From: Bacillaceae bacterium
Lineage (GTDB): Bacteria > Bacillota > Bacilli > Bacillales_A > Planococcaceae
NCBI GenBank assembly: GCA_030149685.1
Contig: JASLGI010000108.1
Location: 1-9,021 of the forward strand
DNA: 9,021 bases
Direction: 5' to 3'
The translations under genes were made by a program, and so were the position numbers. Under the pieces are notes generated by a model. It ran no database searches, was not told where the DNA came from, and saw nothing but the letters and a program-made list of their open reading frames with translations. Below are positions 1-6,562 of this stretch, piece after piece. Positions within the stretch are counted from its first letter, which is position 1; the number at the start of each line of letters is the position of its first letter.

Positions 1-14
1 GTAACGTATGGCAT
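1..14 (-). CDS. ywhB: 2-hydroxymuconate/4-oxalocrotonate tautomerase family protein, 5' end only
   Basis: Only the first four complete codons lie in the window. Read on the minus strand, ATG at 14-12 is followed by codons for Pro-Tyr-Val and the first two bases (AC) of a Thr codon. A GAGGG ribosome binding site lies 5 bases upstream (complement of 20-24). The start MPYVT is, from memory, that of the small YwhB-type tautomerases, whose residue after the removed Met is the catalytic proline. The divergent neighbour is ywhD, and ywhB and ywhD are also close together in Bacillus subtilis, which supports the call. Four residues cannot prove a family, so this rests on the RBS, the start motif and synteny. 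Confidence 0.55.
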
Positions 15-79
15 AATATCCCTCTTTCCTTTGCAATTCGTTATAGTATAGATACTATCAAATTAGGGAGGCAAAAGAT
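15..79. promoter_or_regulatory. Divergent ywhB/ywhD intergenic region with a 7-bp dyad
   Basis: This 65-base gap must hold the start signals of two divergent genes. It contains a perfect inverted repeat, ATAGTAT (43-49) and ATACTAT (52-58), with a 2-base spacer. TATAGT at 42-47 is a possible plus-strand -10 box (5 of 6), but no convincing -35 lies at the right distance. TTGCAA (31-36) with TACTAT (53-58) is an alternative with 16-base spacing, but it would start transcription almost at the ribosome binding site. The ywhD RBS is AGGGAGG at 65-71, 8 bases before the ATG. The dyad could be an operator or only the overlap of AT-rich -10 elements. Confidence 0.4.
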
Positions 80-577
80 ATGACGAAGAAAAAGATGAGT
101 TTTACGATTATTAAAGACGATCCGACAGATGGCCATAAAGGATTTGGTATTGGAAGTGTATCATTAGAAAACGTATCTCCTGTTTTTGTCGACGTACAAG
201 AGGAAGAAGCATATATTGAAGTTGGTGCGATGCACGCACGTGGACCGACAGAGCGTGGGATTAAATTTACGACCGACCGCGCAGATTCAGAAGGTGGAAA
301 ACCGTACTGGCTCGTTTGGGTAACGGTCGCTTTCAATGAAGAAGGCCCGTATTATGCAGGAGCAGCTGCATGTGAAATGGTCGTTAACCGTGAAAAACGC
401 CGCGGATATAAAATTTTAGCAGATCACGTCAACAATATGGACCGCTCGATGAAAGGACGCATTATCGTCGATGAAATGGACGAGCGCTCAAAAGAAGTGC
501 TCGCGAACTTCTTAAAAGAGCATAACGAAGAGATGTGGTCACGTAGTAAAGAACTTCAAGAAGCATTACGAGGATAA
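80..577 (+). CDS. ywhD: YwhD family protein, function unknown
   Basis: This 165-residue protein looks like the YwhD family, a small group confined largely to Bacillales with no established biochemical role. It has no signal peptide and no membrane segment, so it is probably cytoplasmic. The N-terminal part (about 1-110) has a beta-rich pattern with a conserved-looking stretch MHARGPTERGIKF near residues 51-63. The C-terminal part (about 115-165) is charged and helical. The start is supported by AGGGAGG 8 bases upstream, and the length is close to that of the B. subtilis protein (about 170). It is divergent from the ywhB-like gene and ends in its own terminator, so it is probably a single-gene unit with partial readthrough into ywiB. 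The family call is from recognition; the function is unknown. Confidence 0.8.
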   Translation: MTKKKMSFTIIKDDPTDGHKGFGIGSVSLENVSPVFVDVQEEEAYIEVGAMHARGPTERGIKFTTDRADSEGGKPYWLVWVTVAFNEEGPYYAGAAACEMVVNREKRRGYKILADHVNNMDRSMKGRIIVDEMDERSKEVLANFLKEHNEEMWSRSKELQEALRG

Positions 578-581
578 ATTG

Positions 582-618
582 AAGATGAGGGCTCGCGCTC
601 TCATCTTTCCACTTTTTT
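582..618 (+). terminator. Intrinsic terminator after ywhD
   Basis: An 11-pair stem (582-592 with 597-607, one G-U pair) closes a TCGC tetraloop. Six T residues follow at 613-618 after a short TCCAC interruption. The U tract sits 5 bases from the stem, so termination may be partial. The ywiB ribosome binding site begins only 4 bases after it. Confidence 0.75.
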
Positions 619-634
619 AGAAGAGAGGTATAAC

Positions 635-1057
635 ATGAAACGCCAAGCAATTTTACGGATTCATTCACTCATTCAACATCCAGGCGACAAGCCGATGATC
701 GACCAACAACAATTGAATGCGACGTGGATTCAAAAAGGAACGACGGACTACATACAATATAAAGAAACACGTGAAGGCCAAGAAGTACGAACGACGGTAA
801 AAGTAACTGATGAGGAAGTACTCATTTTACGTGGTGGAGATATTGACATGCGATTACCACTTAAAGCACATACGACGCAACGTGGAACGTATCGCAATGA
901 GCCGCTCGTTTGGGCGATGATGGTCGAAGCAGAAGATGTGACGATCGAACGCTCAGAAGAAAAAAACAAATGGCGCGCGACGTACCGATTACATATCGGT
1001 GAAGAAGAAATTGGAAAATATACATTAACGATGACTTATACGGAGGGAACATTATGA
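635..1057 (+). CDS. ywiB: YwiB family (DUF1934) beta-barrel protein
   Basis: This 140-residue protein matches the DUF1934/YwiB family, which is commonly encoded directly upstream of argS in Bacillales. The family is thought to fold as a lipocalin-like beta barrel, and the alternating hydrophobic pattern through residues 25-140 agrees with that; its ligand and role are not known. There is no signal peptide or membrane segment. The ribosome binding site AGAGAGG (622-628) lies 6 bases before the ATG. The stop codon overlaps the argS start (ATGA, 1054-1057), so the two genes are translationally coupled and share a transcript. No clear promoter lies between the preceding terminator and this gene, so transcription probably comes from readthrough or from a promoter inside ywhD. 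Confidence 0.85.
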   Translation: MKRQAILRIHSLIQHPGDKPMIDQQQLNATWIQKGTTDYIQYKETREGQEVRTTVKVTDEEVLILRGGDIDMRLPLKAHTTQRGTYRNEPLVWAMMVEAEDVTIERSEEKNKWRATYRLHIGEEEIGKYTLTMTYTEGTL

Positions 1058-2721
1058 ACGCAGTAAAACAAGTACAAACCGCAATTAAAGAAGCTTTCGC
1101 AAAAGCGATTCAACAAGCAGGCATTAAAGAAGATATTACAGCAGAAGACATTCATTTAGAAACGCCGAAACAGAAAGAAAATGGTGACTATGCGACGAAT
1201 ATGGCGATGCAGTTAACGAAAGTAGCACGAAAAGCACCGCGTATGATCGCAGAAGATATTATCGCGCATCTCGATACGGAAGGAACGTCGATCGATACAG
1301 TCGAAATTGCAGGACCTGGATTTATGAACATCCGTCTGAAAAAAGACTTCCTCGCAGACGTTTTGACAACGATTCATGACCAAGGTGATGACTACGGTCG
1401 TTCAACAGCAGGAGAAGGGACGAAAATTCAAGTCGAATTCGTCTCAGCGAACCCGACAGGTGACCTTCACTTAGGACATGCGCGCGGAGCGTCACTCGGA
1501 GATTCATTATGCAATATTTTAGACTTTGCGGGTTACGACGTTGCTCGTGAATATTATATTAACGACGCTGGAAACCAAATTGATAACCTCGCGATTTCAA
1601 TCGATGTTCGTTATCATGAAGCGCTCGGCGCGGAAAAAGAGATGCCAGAAGATGGGTATCGCGGACAAGATATTATCGACTTTGCACAATCGATCATCGA
1701 TGAAGATGGCGACAAATGGCTCGAAGTCGAAGAAAAAGAACGTCTCGCACATTTCCGTGAAAAAGGACTCGAGTACGAGTTAGAAAAAATTAAACAAGAC
1801 TTAGAAAACTTCCGCGTCACATTCGACCACTGGTTCTCAGAAACGTCACTTTACAAAGACGGTAAAGTCGAAGAAGCAATCGAAAAATTACGCGCAAACG
1901 GTCACGTCTTTGAAGAAGACGGGGCGACGTGGTTCCGTTCAACGACATTCGGTGACGATAAAGACCGCGTATTAATTAAAAAAGATGGTTCATATACGTA
2001 TTTAGCGCCAGACATTGCGTATCATGAAGATAAATTAAACCGTGGATTCGATAAACTCGTCAACATTTGGGGAGCCGACCACCACGGATATATTCCGCGA
2101 ATGAAAGCGGCGATCGAAGCGCTCGGATACGACAAAGGAACGCTCGAAGTCGACGTTGCGCAAATGGTACAATTGTATAAAGACGGCGAACAGTTCAAAA
2201 TGAGTAAACGTACAGGAAAAGCTGTTACATTACGTGAACTCGTCGAACTCGTCGGATTAGATGCGGCACGTTACTTCTTCGCGATGCGTTCAGGGGATGC
2301 GCAAATGGACTTCGATTTAGATTTAGCTGTTTCCGAATCGAATGAAAACCCAGTGTATTACGCACAATATGCACACGCACGAATTGCATCGATTTTACGT
2401 CAAGCAAATGAAGCAGGTCTTACTTCTTCATTAGAACATGTCGGTCAATTGACAGAAGAAAAAGAAGAAGACCTTTTAATGAAGCTCGGTGACTTCCCAC
2501 AACTCGTTGCAGATGCGGCTCGTTTACGTGCACCACATCGCGTGACGACTTACGTGCAAGAGTTATCAGCGACATTCCACAGTTTCTATAACGCACACAA
2601 AGTAGTCGACGAAGAGGCGAAAGAATTATCATCTGCTCGTCTTGCGCTCGTTGAAGCGACGAAACAGACGATCAAAAATGCTTTACGTCTCGTCGGCGTA
2701 TCAGCACCTGAAAAAATGTAA
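1054..2721 (+). CDS. argS: Arginyl-tRNA synthetase
   Basis: This class I aminoacyl-tRNA synthetase attaches arginine to tRNA(Arg) in the cytoplasm. It is 555 residues long, normal for bacterial ArgS. Residues 1-100 form the ArgRS-specific N-terminal domain that recognises the D-loop. The ATP-binding HIGH motif appears as HLGH at 139-142, inside [16 protein letters not shown]. The second class I signature is a canonical KMSKR at 382-386. The remainder, from about residue 435, is the DALR anticodon-binding domain, ending in the family-typical VGVSAPEKM. All expected motifs are present. The start has a GGAGGG ribosome binding site at 1042-1047 and overlaps the ywiB stop by 4 bases. A strong terminator follows, so argS closes the ywiB-argS unit. 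Confidence 0.98.
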   Translation: MNAVKQVQTAIKEAFAKAIQQAGIKEDITAEDIHLETPKQKENGDYATNMAMQLTKVARKAPRMIAEDIIAHLDTEGTSIDTVEIAGPGFMNIRLKKDFLADVLTTIHDQGDDYGRSTAGEGTKIQVEFVSANPTGDLHLGHARGASLGDSLCNILDFAGYDVAREYYINDAGNQIDNLAISIDVRYHEALGAEKEMPEDGYRGQDIIDFAQSIIDEDGDKWLEVEEKERLAHFREKGLEYELEKIKQDLENFRVTFDHWFSETSLYKDGKVEEAIEKLRANGHVFEEDGATWFRSTTFGDDKDRVLIKKDGSYTYLAPDIAYHEDKLNRGFDKLVNIWGADHHGYIPRMKAAIEALGYDKGTLEVDVAQMVQLYKDGEQFKMSKRTGKAVTLRELVELVGLDAARYFFAMRSGDAQMDFDLDLAVSESNENPVYYAQYAHARIASILRQANEAGLTSSLEHVGQLTEEKEEDLLMKLGDFPQLVADAARLRAPHRVTTYVQELSATFHSFYNAHKVVDEEAKELSSARLALVEATKQTIKNALRLVGVSAPEKM

Positions 2722-2733
2722 AGATGAAAAAGA

Positions 2734-2774
2734 AAAGTGTATGCGATCTCGGATGAGAGGCATGCACTTTTTTT
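2734..2774 (+). terminator. Intrinsic terminator after argS
   Basis: An 11-pair stem (2734-2744 with 2760-2770, one G-U pair) carries an inner 4-pair stem TCTC/GAGA around a GGAT loop. It runs into seven T residues at 2768-2774. The position, 12 bases after the argS stop, fits a strong terminator that isolates argS from the B12 operon. Confidence 0.9.
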
Positions 2775-2797
2775 CATAGTAGAATGCAGTAAAAAGG

Positions 2798-2826
2798 TAG
2801 TTTTTCCTTCTTATTGTCGCTATACT
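2798..2826 (+). promoter_or_regulatory. Possible promoter of the B12 operon
   Basis: TATACT at 2821-2826 is a good -10 box (5 of 6 against TATAAT) and would start transcription near 2833, just before the riboswitch aptamer. The -35 position at 17-base spacing, TAGTTT at 2798-2803, is a poor match. Placement supports the call more than sequence does. Confidence 0.45.
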
Positions 2827-2840
2827 CGAGTTGTCACAGG

Positions 2841-2945
2841 GAAAAGGTGCTCGTATAGACGAGAGAATAGGGAAGTGAGTGCAAGTCTCACACGGACCCG
2901 CCACTGTAACGTTCATTGAACGAAGTCAGGAGACCTGCCTTTTTC
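2841..2945 (+). ncRNA. Cobalamin (B12) riboswitch aptamer
   Basis: The conserved core elements appear in order: an AGGTGC opening (2845-2850), a GGGAA element (2870-2874), a hairpin GTGAG/CTCAC around TGCAAGT (about 2875-2891), the stretch ACCCGCCACTGTAA (2896-2909), and the B12 box AAGTCAGGAGACCTGCC (2923-2939). This is the family signature of cobalamin riboswitches. It sits directly upstream of btuF-btuC-btuD and a cobalamin adenosyltransferase, the expected regulon. In this family, bound cobalamin lowers expression of the downstream genes. The outer boundaries are approximate because the closing P1 stem was not folded. Confidence 0.95.
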
Positions 2946-2971
2946 TGCGAGCTCTGAGACGAGGTAATCTA

Positions 2972-3021
2972 GAGATGAAAGTTCCTCACTTTCAGCTCGT
3001 CGTGACGAATAAAAGGAGGAA
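2972..3021 (+). promoter_or_regulatory. Riboswitch expression platform, likely translational
   Basis: Downstream of the aptamer a hairpin forms from GAGATGAAAG (2972-2981) and CTTTCAGCTC (2989-2998), with one A-G mismatch and loop TTCCTCA. An alternative stem GACGAG (2958-2963) with CTCGTC (2996-3001) would compete with it. No run of T follows, so this is not an intrinsic terminator. The loop bases TTCCTC (2982-2987) are exactly complementary to GAGGAA (3016-3021) in the btuF ribosome binding site. Control by hiding the RBS is therefore the likelier mode. The pairing is seen in the sequence; the switching mechanism is inferred. Confidence 0.5.
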
Positions 3022-3026
3022 AAATA

Positions 3027-4007
3027 ATGAAGATGAAACAAACATGGCTCGCTATACTCGGAGCTTTTCTATCGGTCTTTATGCTCGGAGCATGTACAGA
3101 AGAGAGCGCACCGAAAGAGTCAGCAACATCGACAGAAGAAATTACTATCGATCGAGACGATATTTTTACAAAAGATGCGACAGGAGAAGCTGTATCGATC
3201 GATGAACTACCTGAGACGATTATTTCTCTCATGCCGAGCAATACGGAAATTTTGTACGCATTAGATGAAGGAAGTCGTGTGATCGGTGTGACAGAGTTTG
3301 ATGATTATCCAGAAGAAGTGACGAAAAAAGAGCAAGTTGCCGGGATGGAGTGGAATGTCGAAAAGATCATCGACCTTCAACCAGATCTCGTCTATGCACA
3401 TGAAATGAGTATACCTGCAGCGGATGCGGCGATTCAGCAGTTGCGCGATGCAGGAATTACAGTGTTCGTTATGCCGAATGCTGAAAGTTTCGATGAAACG
3501 TTTCGTCAAATTCGTACGATGGCAGCACACTTACGCGTAGATGAGCGCGGTGAACAGATTATCAACGATATGAAAGAAACGATCGACGACGTGCAAGCGA
3601 TGAAAGGGGACGAACCGACACGTTCTGTATTCGTTGAGACGAGTGCAGCACCCGATATTTACGCACCAGGCAATGGGACATTTATTCAAGAGATGTTAGA
3701 TATTATCGGGGCAGACAATGTCGTAAAAGAAGACGGGTGGGTGTCTTATAGTACCGAACGCGTCATTGAAGAAAATCCTGACGTCATCATCGTCATGTAC
3801 GACTACGTGCCGAATGCGGTAGAGGAATTGAAAGAGCGCAGCGGTTACGAGACGTTAACAGCGGTGAAAGAACAACGCGTCTATCAAGTCGATGAAAATT
3901 TACTTAGTCGAACAGGCCCTCGTTTAGCAGAAGGGCTACGCGCTTTAGCAGAAGCGATTTATGGAGAAAGTGGCGAAGAAGAGGAAGCGCTCGATGACGC
4001 TGCATAA
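3027..4007 (+). CDS. btuF: Cobalamin ABC transporter substrate-binding lipoprotein
   Basis: This 326-residue protein captures vitamin B12 or a related corrinoid outside the membrane and delivers it to BtuC-BtuD. Residues 1-22 form a lipoprotein signal with lipobox LGAC, so Cys23 would be lipidated and anchor the protein to the outer face of the membrane. A short Ser/Thr/Glu-rich linker follows, then a class III periplasmic-binding fold (about 60-313) with the typical entry ISLMPSNTEILYAL (66-79) and the second-lobe helix near LLSRTGPRLAEGLRALAEAIYG. The C-terminus is unusually acidic (GESGEEEEALDD). The start has an AAAAGGAGGA ribosome binding site at 3011-3020. Siderophore- and heme-binding proteins share this fold; the riboswitch and the adenosyltransferase gene make B12 the best substrate call. 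Confidence 0.9.
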   Translation: MKMKQTWLAILGAFLSVFMLGACTEESAPKESATSTEEITIDRDDIFTKDATGEAVSIDELPETIISLMPSNTEILYALDEGSRVIGVTEFDDYPEEVTKKEQVAGMEWNVEKIIDLQPDLVYAHEMSIPAADAAIQQLRDAGITVFVMPNAESFDETFRQIRTMAAHLRVDERGEQIINDMKETIDDVQAMKGDEPTRSVFVETSAAPDIYAPGNGTFIQEMLDIIGADNVVKEDGWVSYSTERVIEENPDVIIVMYDYVPNAVEELKERSGYETLTAVKEQRVYQVDENLLSRTGPRLAEGLRALAEAIYGESGEEEEALDDAA

Positions 4008-4977
4008 TAGGCGAATGATTGGATCTGTCATCTTATTTCTTTTGATAAGTTGGCTCGCACTTCGAAGCGGAGCGGTATCATTACCGCTTCGCGTTTTCTT
4101 ATTTGACGGGTCAGAAGCAGAACGTGCGATTTTATGGCAAGTGCGAGCACCGCGTGTATTTCTTGCAGGACTCGTCGGAGCAGCGCTCGCTTTAAGTGGG
4201 CTCGTCTTTCAAACATTGTTGCAAAACCCACTCGCTGAACCGTACACATTAGGAGCTTCCAGTGGAGCGGCGTTACTTGCCGTGATGACGATGACATTCG
4301 GATGGACAACTTTTGGATTATGGACTGTACCTGTTTTTGCGATGCTCGGAAGTGTCGGTACATTGTTTCTTTTATTTACGTTCGTTCGTTTGGTCGACCG
4401 GACATTTCCGATGACGGTCGTTTTATTAATGGGGTTACTCATCGGTTCGTTTTTTGGGGCGCTCGTTTCTCTCCTCGTCATCTGGAGTGGAGATGAGTTG
4501 CGAAGTGTCATTCATTGGTTGTTTGGAAGTGTTGCGATGCGCAGTTGGGAACATGTCGCTTTTGCAAGTATCTTCATCGGACTTAGTGCGTTTACTTTAT
4601 TTCTTTTTCACCGCTCGCTCGATGCGTTACAATTTGGCGAACGAGAAGCATTTATTGCGGGAGTCAATGTCGTTTTAGTGAAAAAATATACGCTTATTTT
4701 TGCTGCGACACTAACAGGAGCGGCTGTTGCAGTGAGCGGTGTGATCGGCTTTGTCGGTCTTATCATTCCACATGTCACTCGGAAAATGTTCGGATACACA
4801 CACCGCGTGACGATGCCGCTTGCGATGATTCACGGGGCAACATTTCTCATATTCATTGATTGGTTAAGTCGTGTATTACTTGCACCGCGCGAGTTACCTC
4901 TCGGTGTGATGACCGCATTGATCGGTGCGCCGATTGTCGCTTATCTATTTTATTATTACCGGAAGGAGGCGATGTAA
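3994..4977 (+). CDS. btuC: Cobalamin ABC transporter permease
   Basis: This 327-residue integral membrane protein of the FecCD/BtuC family forms the B12 channel as a homodimer. It is hydrophobic throughout, with about nine or ten predicted helices. Family signatures are visible: QNPLAEP followed by LGASSGA (from 77), GSVAMRSW (178-185), the coupling-loop region FGEREAFIAGV (214-224), and GFVGLIIPH followed by VTR (252-263). The ATG at 3994 is preferred over one at 3961 because AGAGGAAG lies at 3980-3987 with good spacing, while the earlier ATG has no RBS and would add an atypical basic leader. The gene overlaps the btuF end by 14 bases and shares one base with the btuD start (TAATG), indicating translational coupling. 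Confidence 0.92.
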   Translation: MTLHNRRMIGSVILFLLISWLALRSGAVSLPLRVFLFDGSEAERAILWQVRAPRVFLAGLVGAALALSGLVFQTLLQNPLAEPYTLGASSGAALLAVMTMTFGWTTFGLWTVPVFAMLGSVGTLFLLFTFVRLVDRTFPMTVVLLMGLLIGSFFGALVSLLVIWSGDELRSVIHWLFGSVAMRSWEHVAFASIFIGLSAFTLFLFHRSLDALQFGEREAFIAGVNVVLVKKYTLIFAATLTGAAVAVSGVIGFVGLIIPHVTRKMFGYTHRVTMPLAMIHGATFLIFIDWLSRVLLAPRELPLGVMTALIGAPIVAYLFYYYRKEAM

Positions 4978-5720
4978 TGTTACGAGTACATCAGCTCAGT
5001 TGTGGGTATACGAAGAACGATACGATTCATGATGTCACTTTTTCACTCGCGCGAGGGGATATTGTCGGCATCATCGGACCAAATGGTGCAGGGAAATCGA
5101 CATTGCTCGATACATTAGTCGGCTTACTACCTCGAACGTCCGGTGATATTACATATGATGGTACATCGCTTGATGCCTTACGACCGAAAGAACGAGCGAA
5201 AATCGTCACATTACTTTCTCAACGGCTTCCTCCTTATCGGCAAACAGTGGAACAATTTCTCACGCTCGCTCGTTATGCCTATGACGACTCAAAAGAAGAT
5301 GAGCAAATCATTCATCAAGCGCTCGACGTATTTGAACTCACGAAGTGGCGCCATCAGTCATTAGCTTCTCTTTCAGGAGGGGAAAGACAGCGCGTTTATT
5401 TAGCGAAAACATACGTTCAAGAAACGCCTTATCTTTTACTTGATGAACCTGCGACGTATTTAGATCTCGGCGCAGAACAAAAATTGTATCGTTATTTGCG
5501 GGCGTTAGCGAAAAAAGGGAAAGGGGTCTTACTCGTTTCTCATAATATAAATAGTGCCGCGATGTATTGTGATCGCCTCTTGTTGTTACAAAACGGTCGT
5601 CTTCGCGCGGAAGGACGTCCGAAAGAAGTGTTAACGAAGGAGCGACTTAAAAGAGTTTTTGGTGCCGAACTTGAAACGATTGAAGCAAATGATACGTATC
5701 AGTTTATATGGAAGGAGTGA
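4977..5720 (+). CDS. btuD: Cobalamin ABC transporter ATP-binding protein
   Basis: This 247-residue ATPase powers BtuC-mediated import on the cytoplasmic face. All ABC motifs are intact: Walker A GPNGAGKST (34-42), Q-loop Gln82, signature LSGGE (132-136), Walker B YLLLDE (152-157) with the catalytic Glu157, D-loop around YLD, and the switch His189 in LVSHN. The length is normal for the FecE/BtuD group. The start at 4977 is chosen because AAGGAGG at 4963-4969 lies 7 bases upstream and the protein then begins with the usual beta strand MLRVHQLSCGY. An upstream in-frame ATG at 4860 lies inside btuC and would add 39 non-homologous residues. The substrate assignment comes from the operon. Confidence 0.93.
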   Translation: MLRVHQLSCGYTKNDTIHDVTFSLARGDIVGIIGPNGAGKSTLLDTLVGLLPRTSGDITYDGTSLDALRPKERAKIVTLLSQRLPPYRQTVEQFLTLARYAYDDSKEDEQIIHQALDVFELTKWRHQSLASLSGGERQRVYLAKTYVQETPYLLLDEPATYLDLGAEQKLYRYLRALAKKGKGVLLVSHNINSAAMYCDRLLLLQNGRLRAEGRPKEVLTKERLKRVFGAELETIEANDTYQFIWKE

Positions 5721-5724
5721 AGAG

Positions 5725-6297
5725 ATGTCGATTTATACGAAACGAGGAGATGACGGAGATACGTCTCTACCGAAGGAGCGTATGACGAAGTTTCATCCGA
5801 AAGTCGAAGCGCTCGGAGCGATCGATGAATTAAACGCTCATATCGGTTTTGCACGTAGCCTCTGTTTGGAACCTGATTTACAGGCACGACTAGAACGCAT
5901 TCAGCAAGAGCTGTTTGATGTCGGTACGATTGTTGCGATGACGTCGAATGAACCGCATGAAGGGTTACATGAAGCGACGAAAGAAATGGAGCGCCTCATC
6001 GATCAGTGGACAGAGGAGTTACCCCCTTTGCAACAATTTATTTTACCGAGCGGTACATCACTCAGTGCGAGCTTACATATCGCCCGTACGATCTGTCGCC
6101 GGGCGGAACGAGAAGTCGTTCGTGCACATCAAACGACCGCACTTTCATTCCATATGCGTCAGTACATGAATCGCCTTTCTGATTTTTTGTTTCTATTTGC
6201 ACGAAAAGTAAATGCATTAGCCGGTCAAAAAGAAGAGACATATGTACGTGGCAGTGATGTTTTTCAAACGAAAAAAAGAAAGAGTAGAAAAGAGTAG
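5725..6297 (+). CDS. pduO: PduO-type ATP:cob(I)alamin adenosyltransferase
   Basis: This 190-residue cytoplasmic enzyme transfers the 5'-deoxyadenosyl group of ATP to reduced cob(I)alamin, making adenosylcobalamin. PduO-family motifs are clear: the N-terminal ATP-binding strand TKRGDDGDTSL (5-15), ELNAHIG (35-41), CRRAERE (124-130), and YMNRLSDFLFLFAR (147-160). The C-terminal tail is short and basic (KKRKSRKE). The start at 5725 has AAGGAG at 5712-5717, 7 bases upstream, and lies 4 bases after the btuD stop, so it is the last gene of the btuFCD operon. The same set is found in B. subtilis, where the adenosyltransferase is YvqK (also called BtuR). Imported corrinoid is thus converted to coenzyme at once, the form the riboswitch family senses. 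Confidence 0.95.
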   Translation: MSIYTKRGDDGDTSLPKERMTKFHPKVEALGAIDELNAHIGFARSLCLEPDLQARLERIQQELFDVGTIVAMTSNEPHEGLHEATKEMERLIDQWTEELPPLQQFILPSGTSLSASLHIARTICRRAEREVVRAHQTTALSFHMRQYMNRLSDFLFLFARKVNALAGQKEETYVRGSDVFQTKKRKSRKE

Positions 6298-6323
6298 TTT
6301 TTAAGAAACGTTCGGCGTATAAT
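6295..6323 (+). promoter_or_regulatory. Promoter for the small membrane protein and rpoE
   Basis: A perfect -10 box TATAAT lies at 6318-6323. At 17-base spacing the -35 position is TAGTTT (6295-6300), a weak match that overlaps the pduO stop codon. The start of transcription would be near 6330, just before the AAAGAGGTG ribosome binding site at 6334-6342. An overlapping general-stress-type pair, GTTTTT (6297-6302) with GCGTAT (6315-6320) at 12-base spacing, partly resembles the sigma-B consensus GTTTAA/GGGTAT. No terminator is seen after pduO, so readthrough from the B12 operon is also possible. Confidence 0.55.
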
Positions 6324-6350
6324 ATGACGTTAGAAAGAGGTGTTTCACGG

Positions 6351-6533
6351 ATGAAATTGCGCTATCATCTCATCATCGTAGGCATTATCATCGCTCTCAT
6401 CTATTGGCTCTACAACGATGGGCTCGGTGCGATTCCGTTTTTGCTCGCGGCTATTTATTTAGGAGTCGTCGGCTTTTTTGATTACAAAAACCTCAAAGAC
6501 GAAAATAGAAATAACCTCGATAAAAGAAAATGA
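6351..6533 (+). CDS. Small two-helix membrane protein, function unknown
   Basis: This 60-residue protein is not one I recognise. It has a short basic N-terminus, a first membrane helix at about 7-21 (IIVGIIIALIYWLY), a tight turn with NDGLG, a second helix at about 27-43, and a strongly charged tail (DYKNLKDENRNNLDKRK). This is a membrane hairpin with both ends probably cytoplasmic. The ATG at 6351 is chosen because AAAGAGGTG (6334-6342) lies 8 bases upstream. An in-frame ATG at 6324 has no ribosome binding site and directly follows the TATAAT box. It lies 29 bases before rpoE on the same strand and is probably cotranscribed with it. Confidence 0.75.
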   Translation: MKLRYHLIIVGIIIALIYWLYNDGLGAIPFLLAAIYLGVVGFFDYKNLKDENRNNLDKRK

Positions 6534-6562
6534 TGGAATGAAGAAAGGACGTGTCCGACGAG

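Noticed and set aside
2923..2945. CAGG/CCTG mini-hairpin followed by TTTTT as a terminator
   Set aside because: The pairing is part of the invariant B12 box of the riboswitch core and the stem is only 4 pairs.
2879..3205. Open frame of 108 codons across the riboswitch and the start of btuF
   Set aside because: It overlaps the cobalamin riboswitch core and runs out of frame through the btuF signal peptide. It has no ribosome binding site and gives an Arg/Tyr-rich low-quality protein.
4028..4511. Minus-strand open frames of about 100 codons inside btuC
   Set aside because: They mirror a clear membrane-protein gene, have no ribosome binding sites or family motifs, and fit chance antisense frames.
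4860..4976. N-terminal extension of btuD from ATG 4860
   Set aside because: The extra 39 residues lie inside btuC in another frame and have no homology to ABC ATPases. The strong RBS is placed for ATG 4977.
5659..5724. N-terminal extension of the adenosyltransferase from ATG 5659
   Set aside because: The extension overlaps the btuD end and lacks an RBS. The family starts at the ATP-binding strand shortly after Met at 5725.
6324..6350. ATG at 6324 as the start of the small membrane protein
   Set aside because: It immediately follows the TATAAT box and has no Shine-Dalgarno sequence, while 6351 has a near-perfect one.
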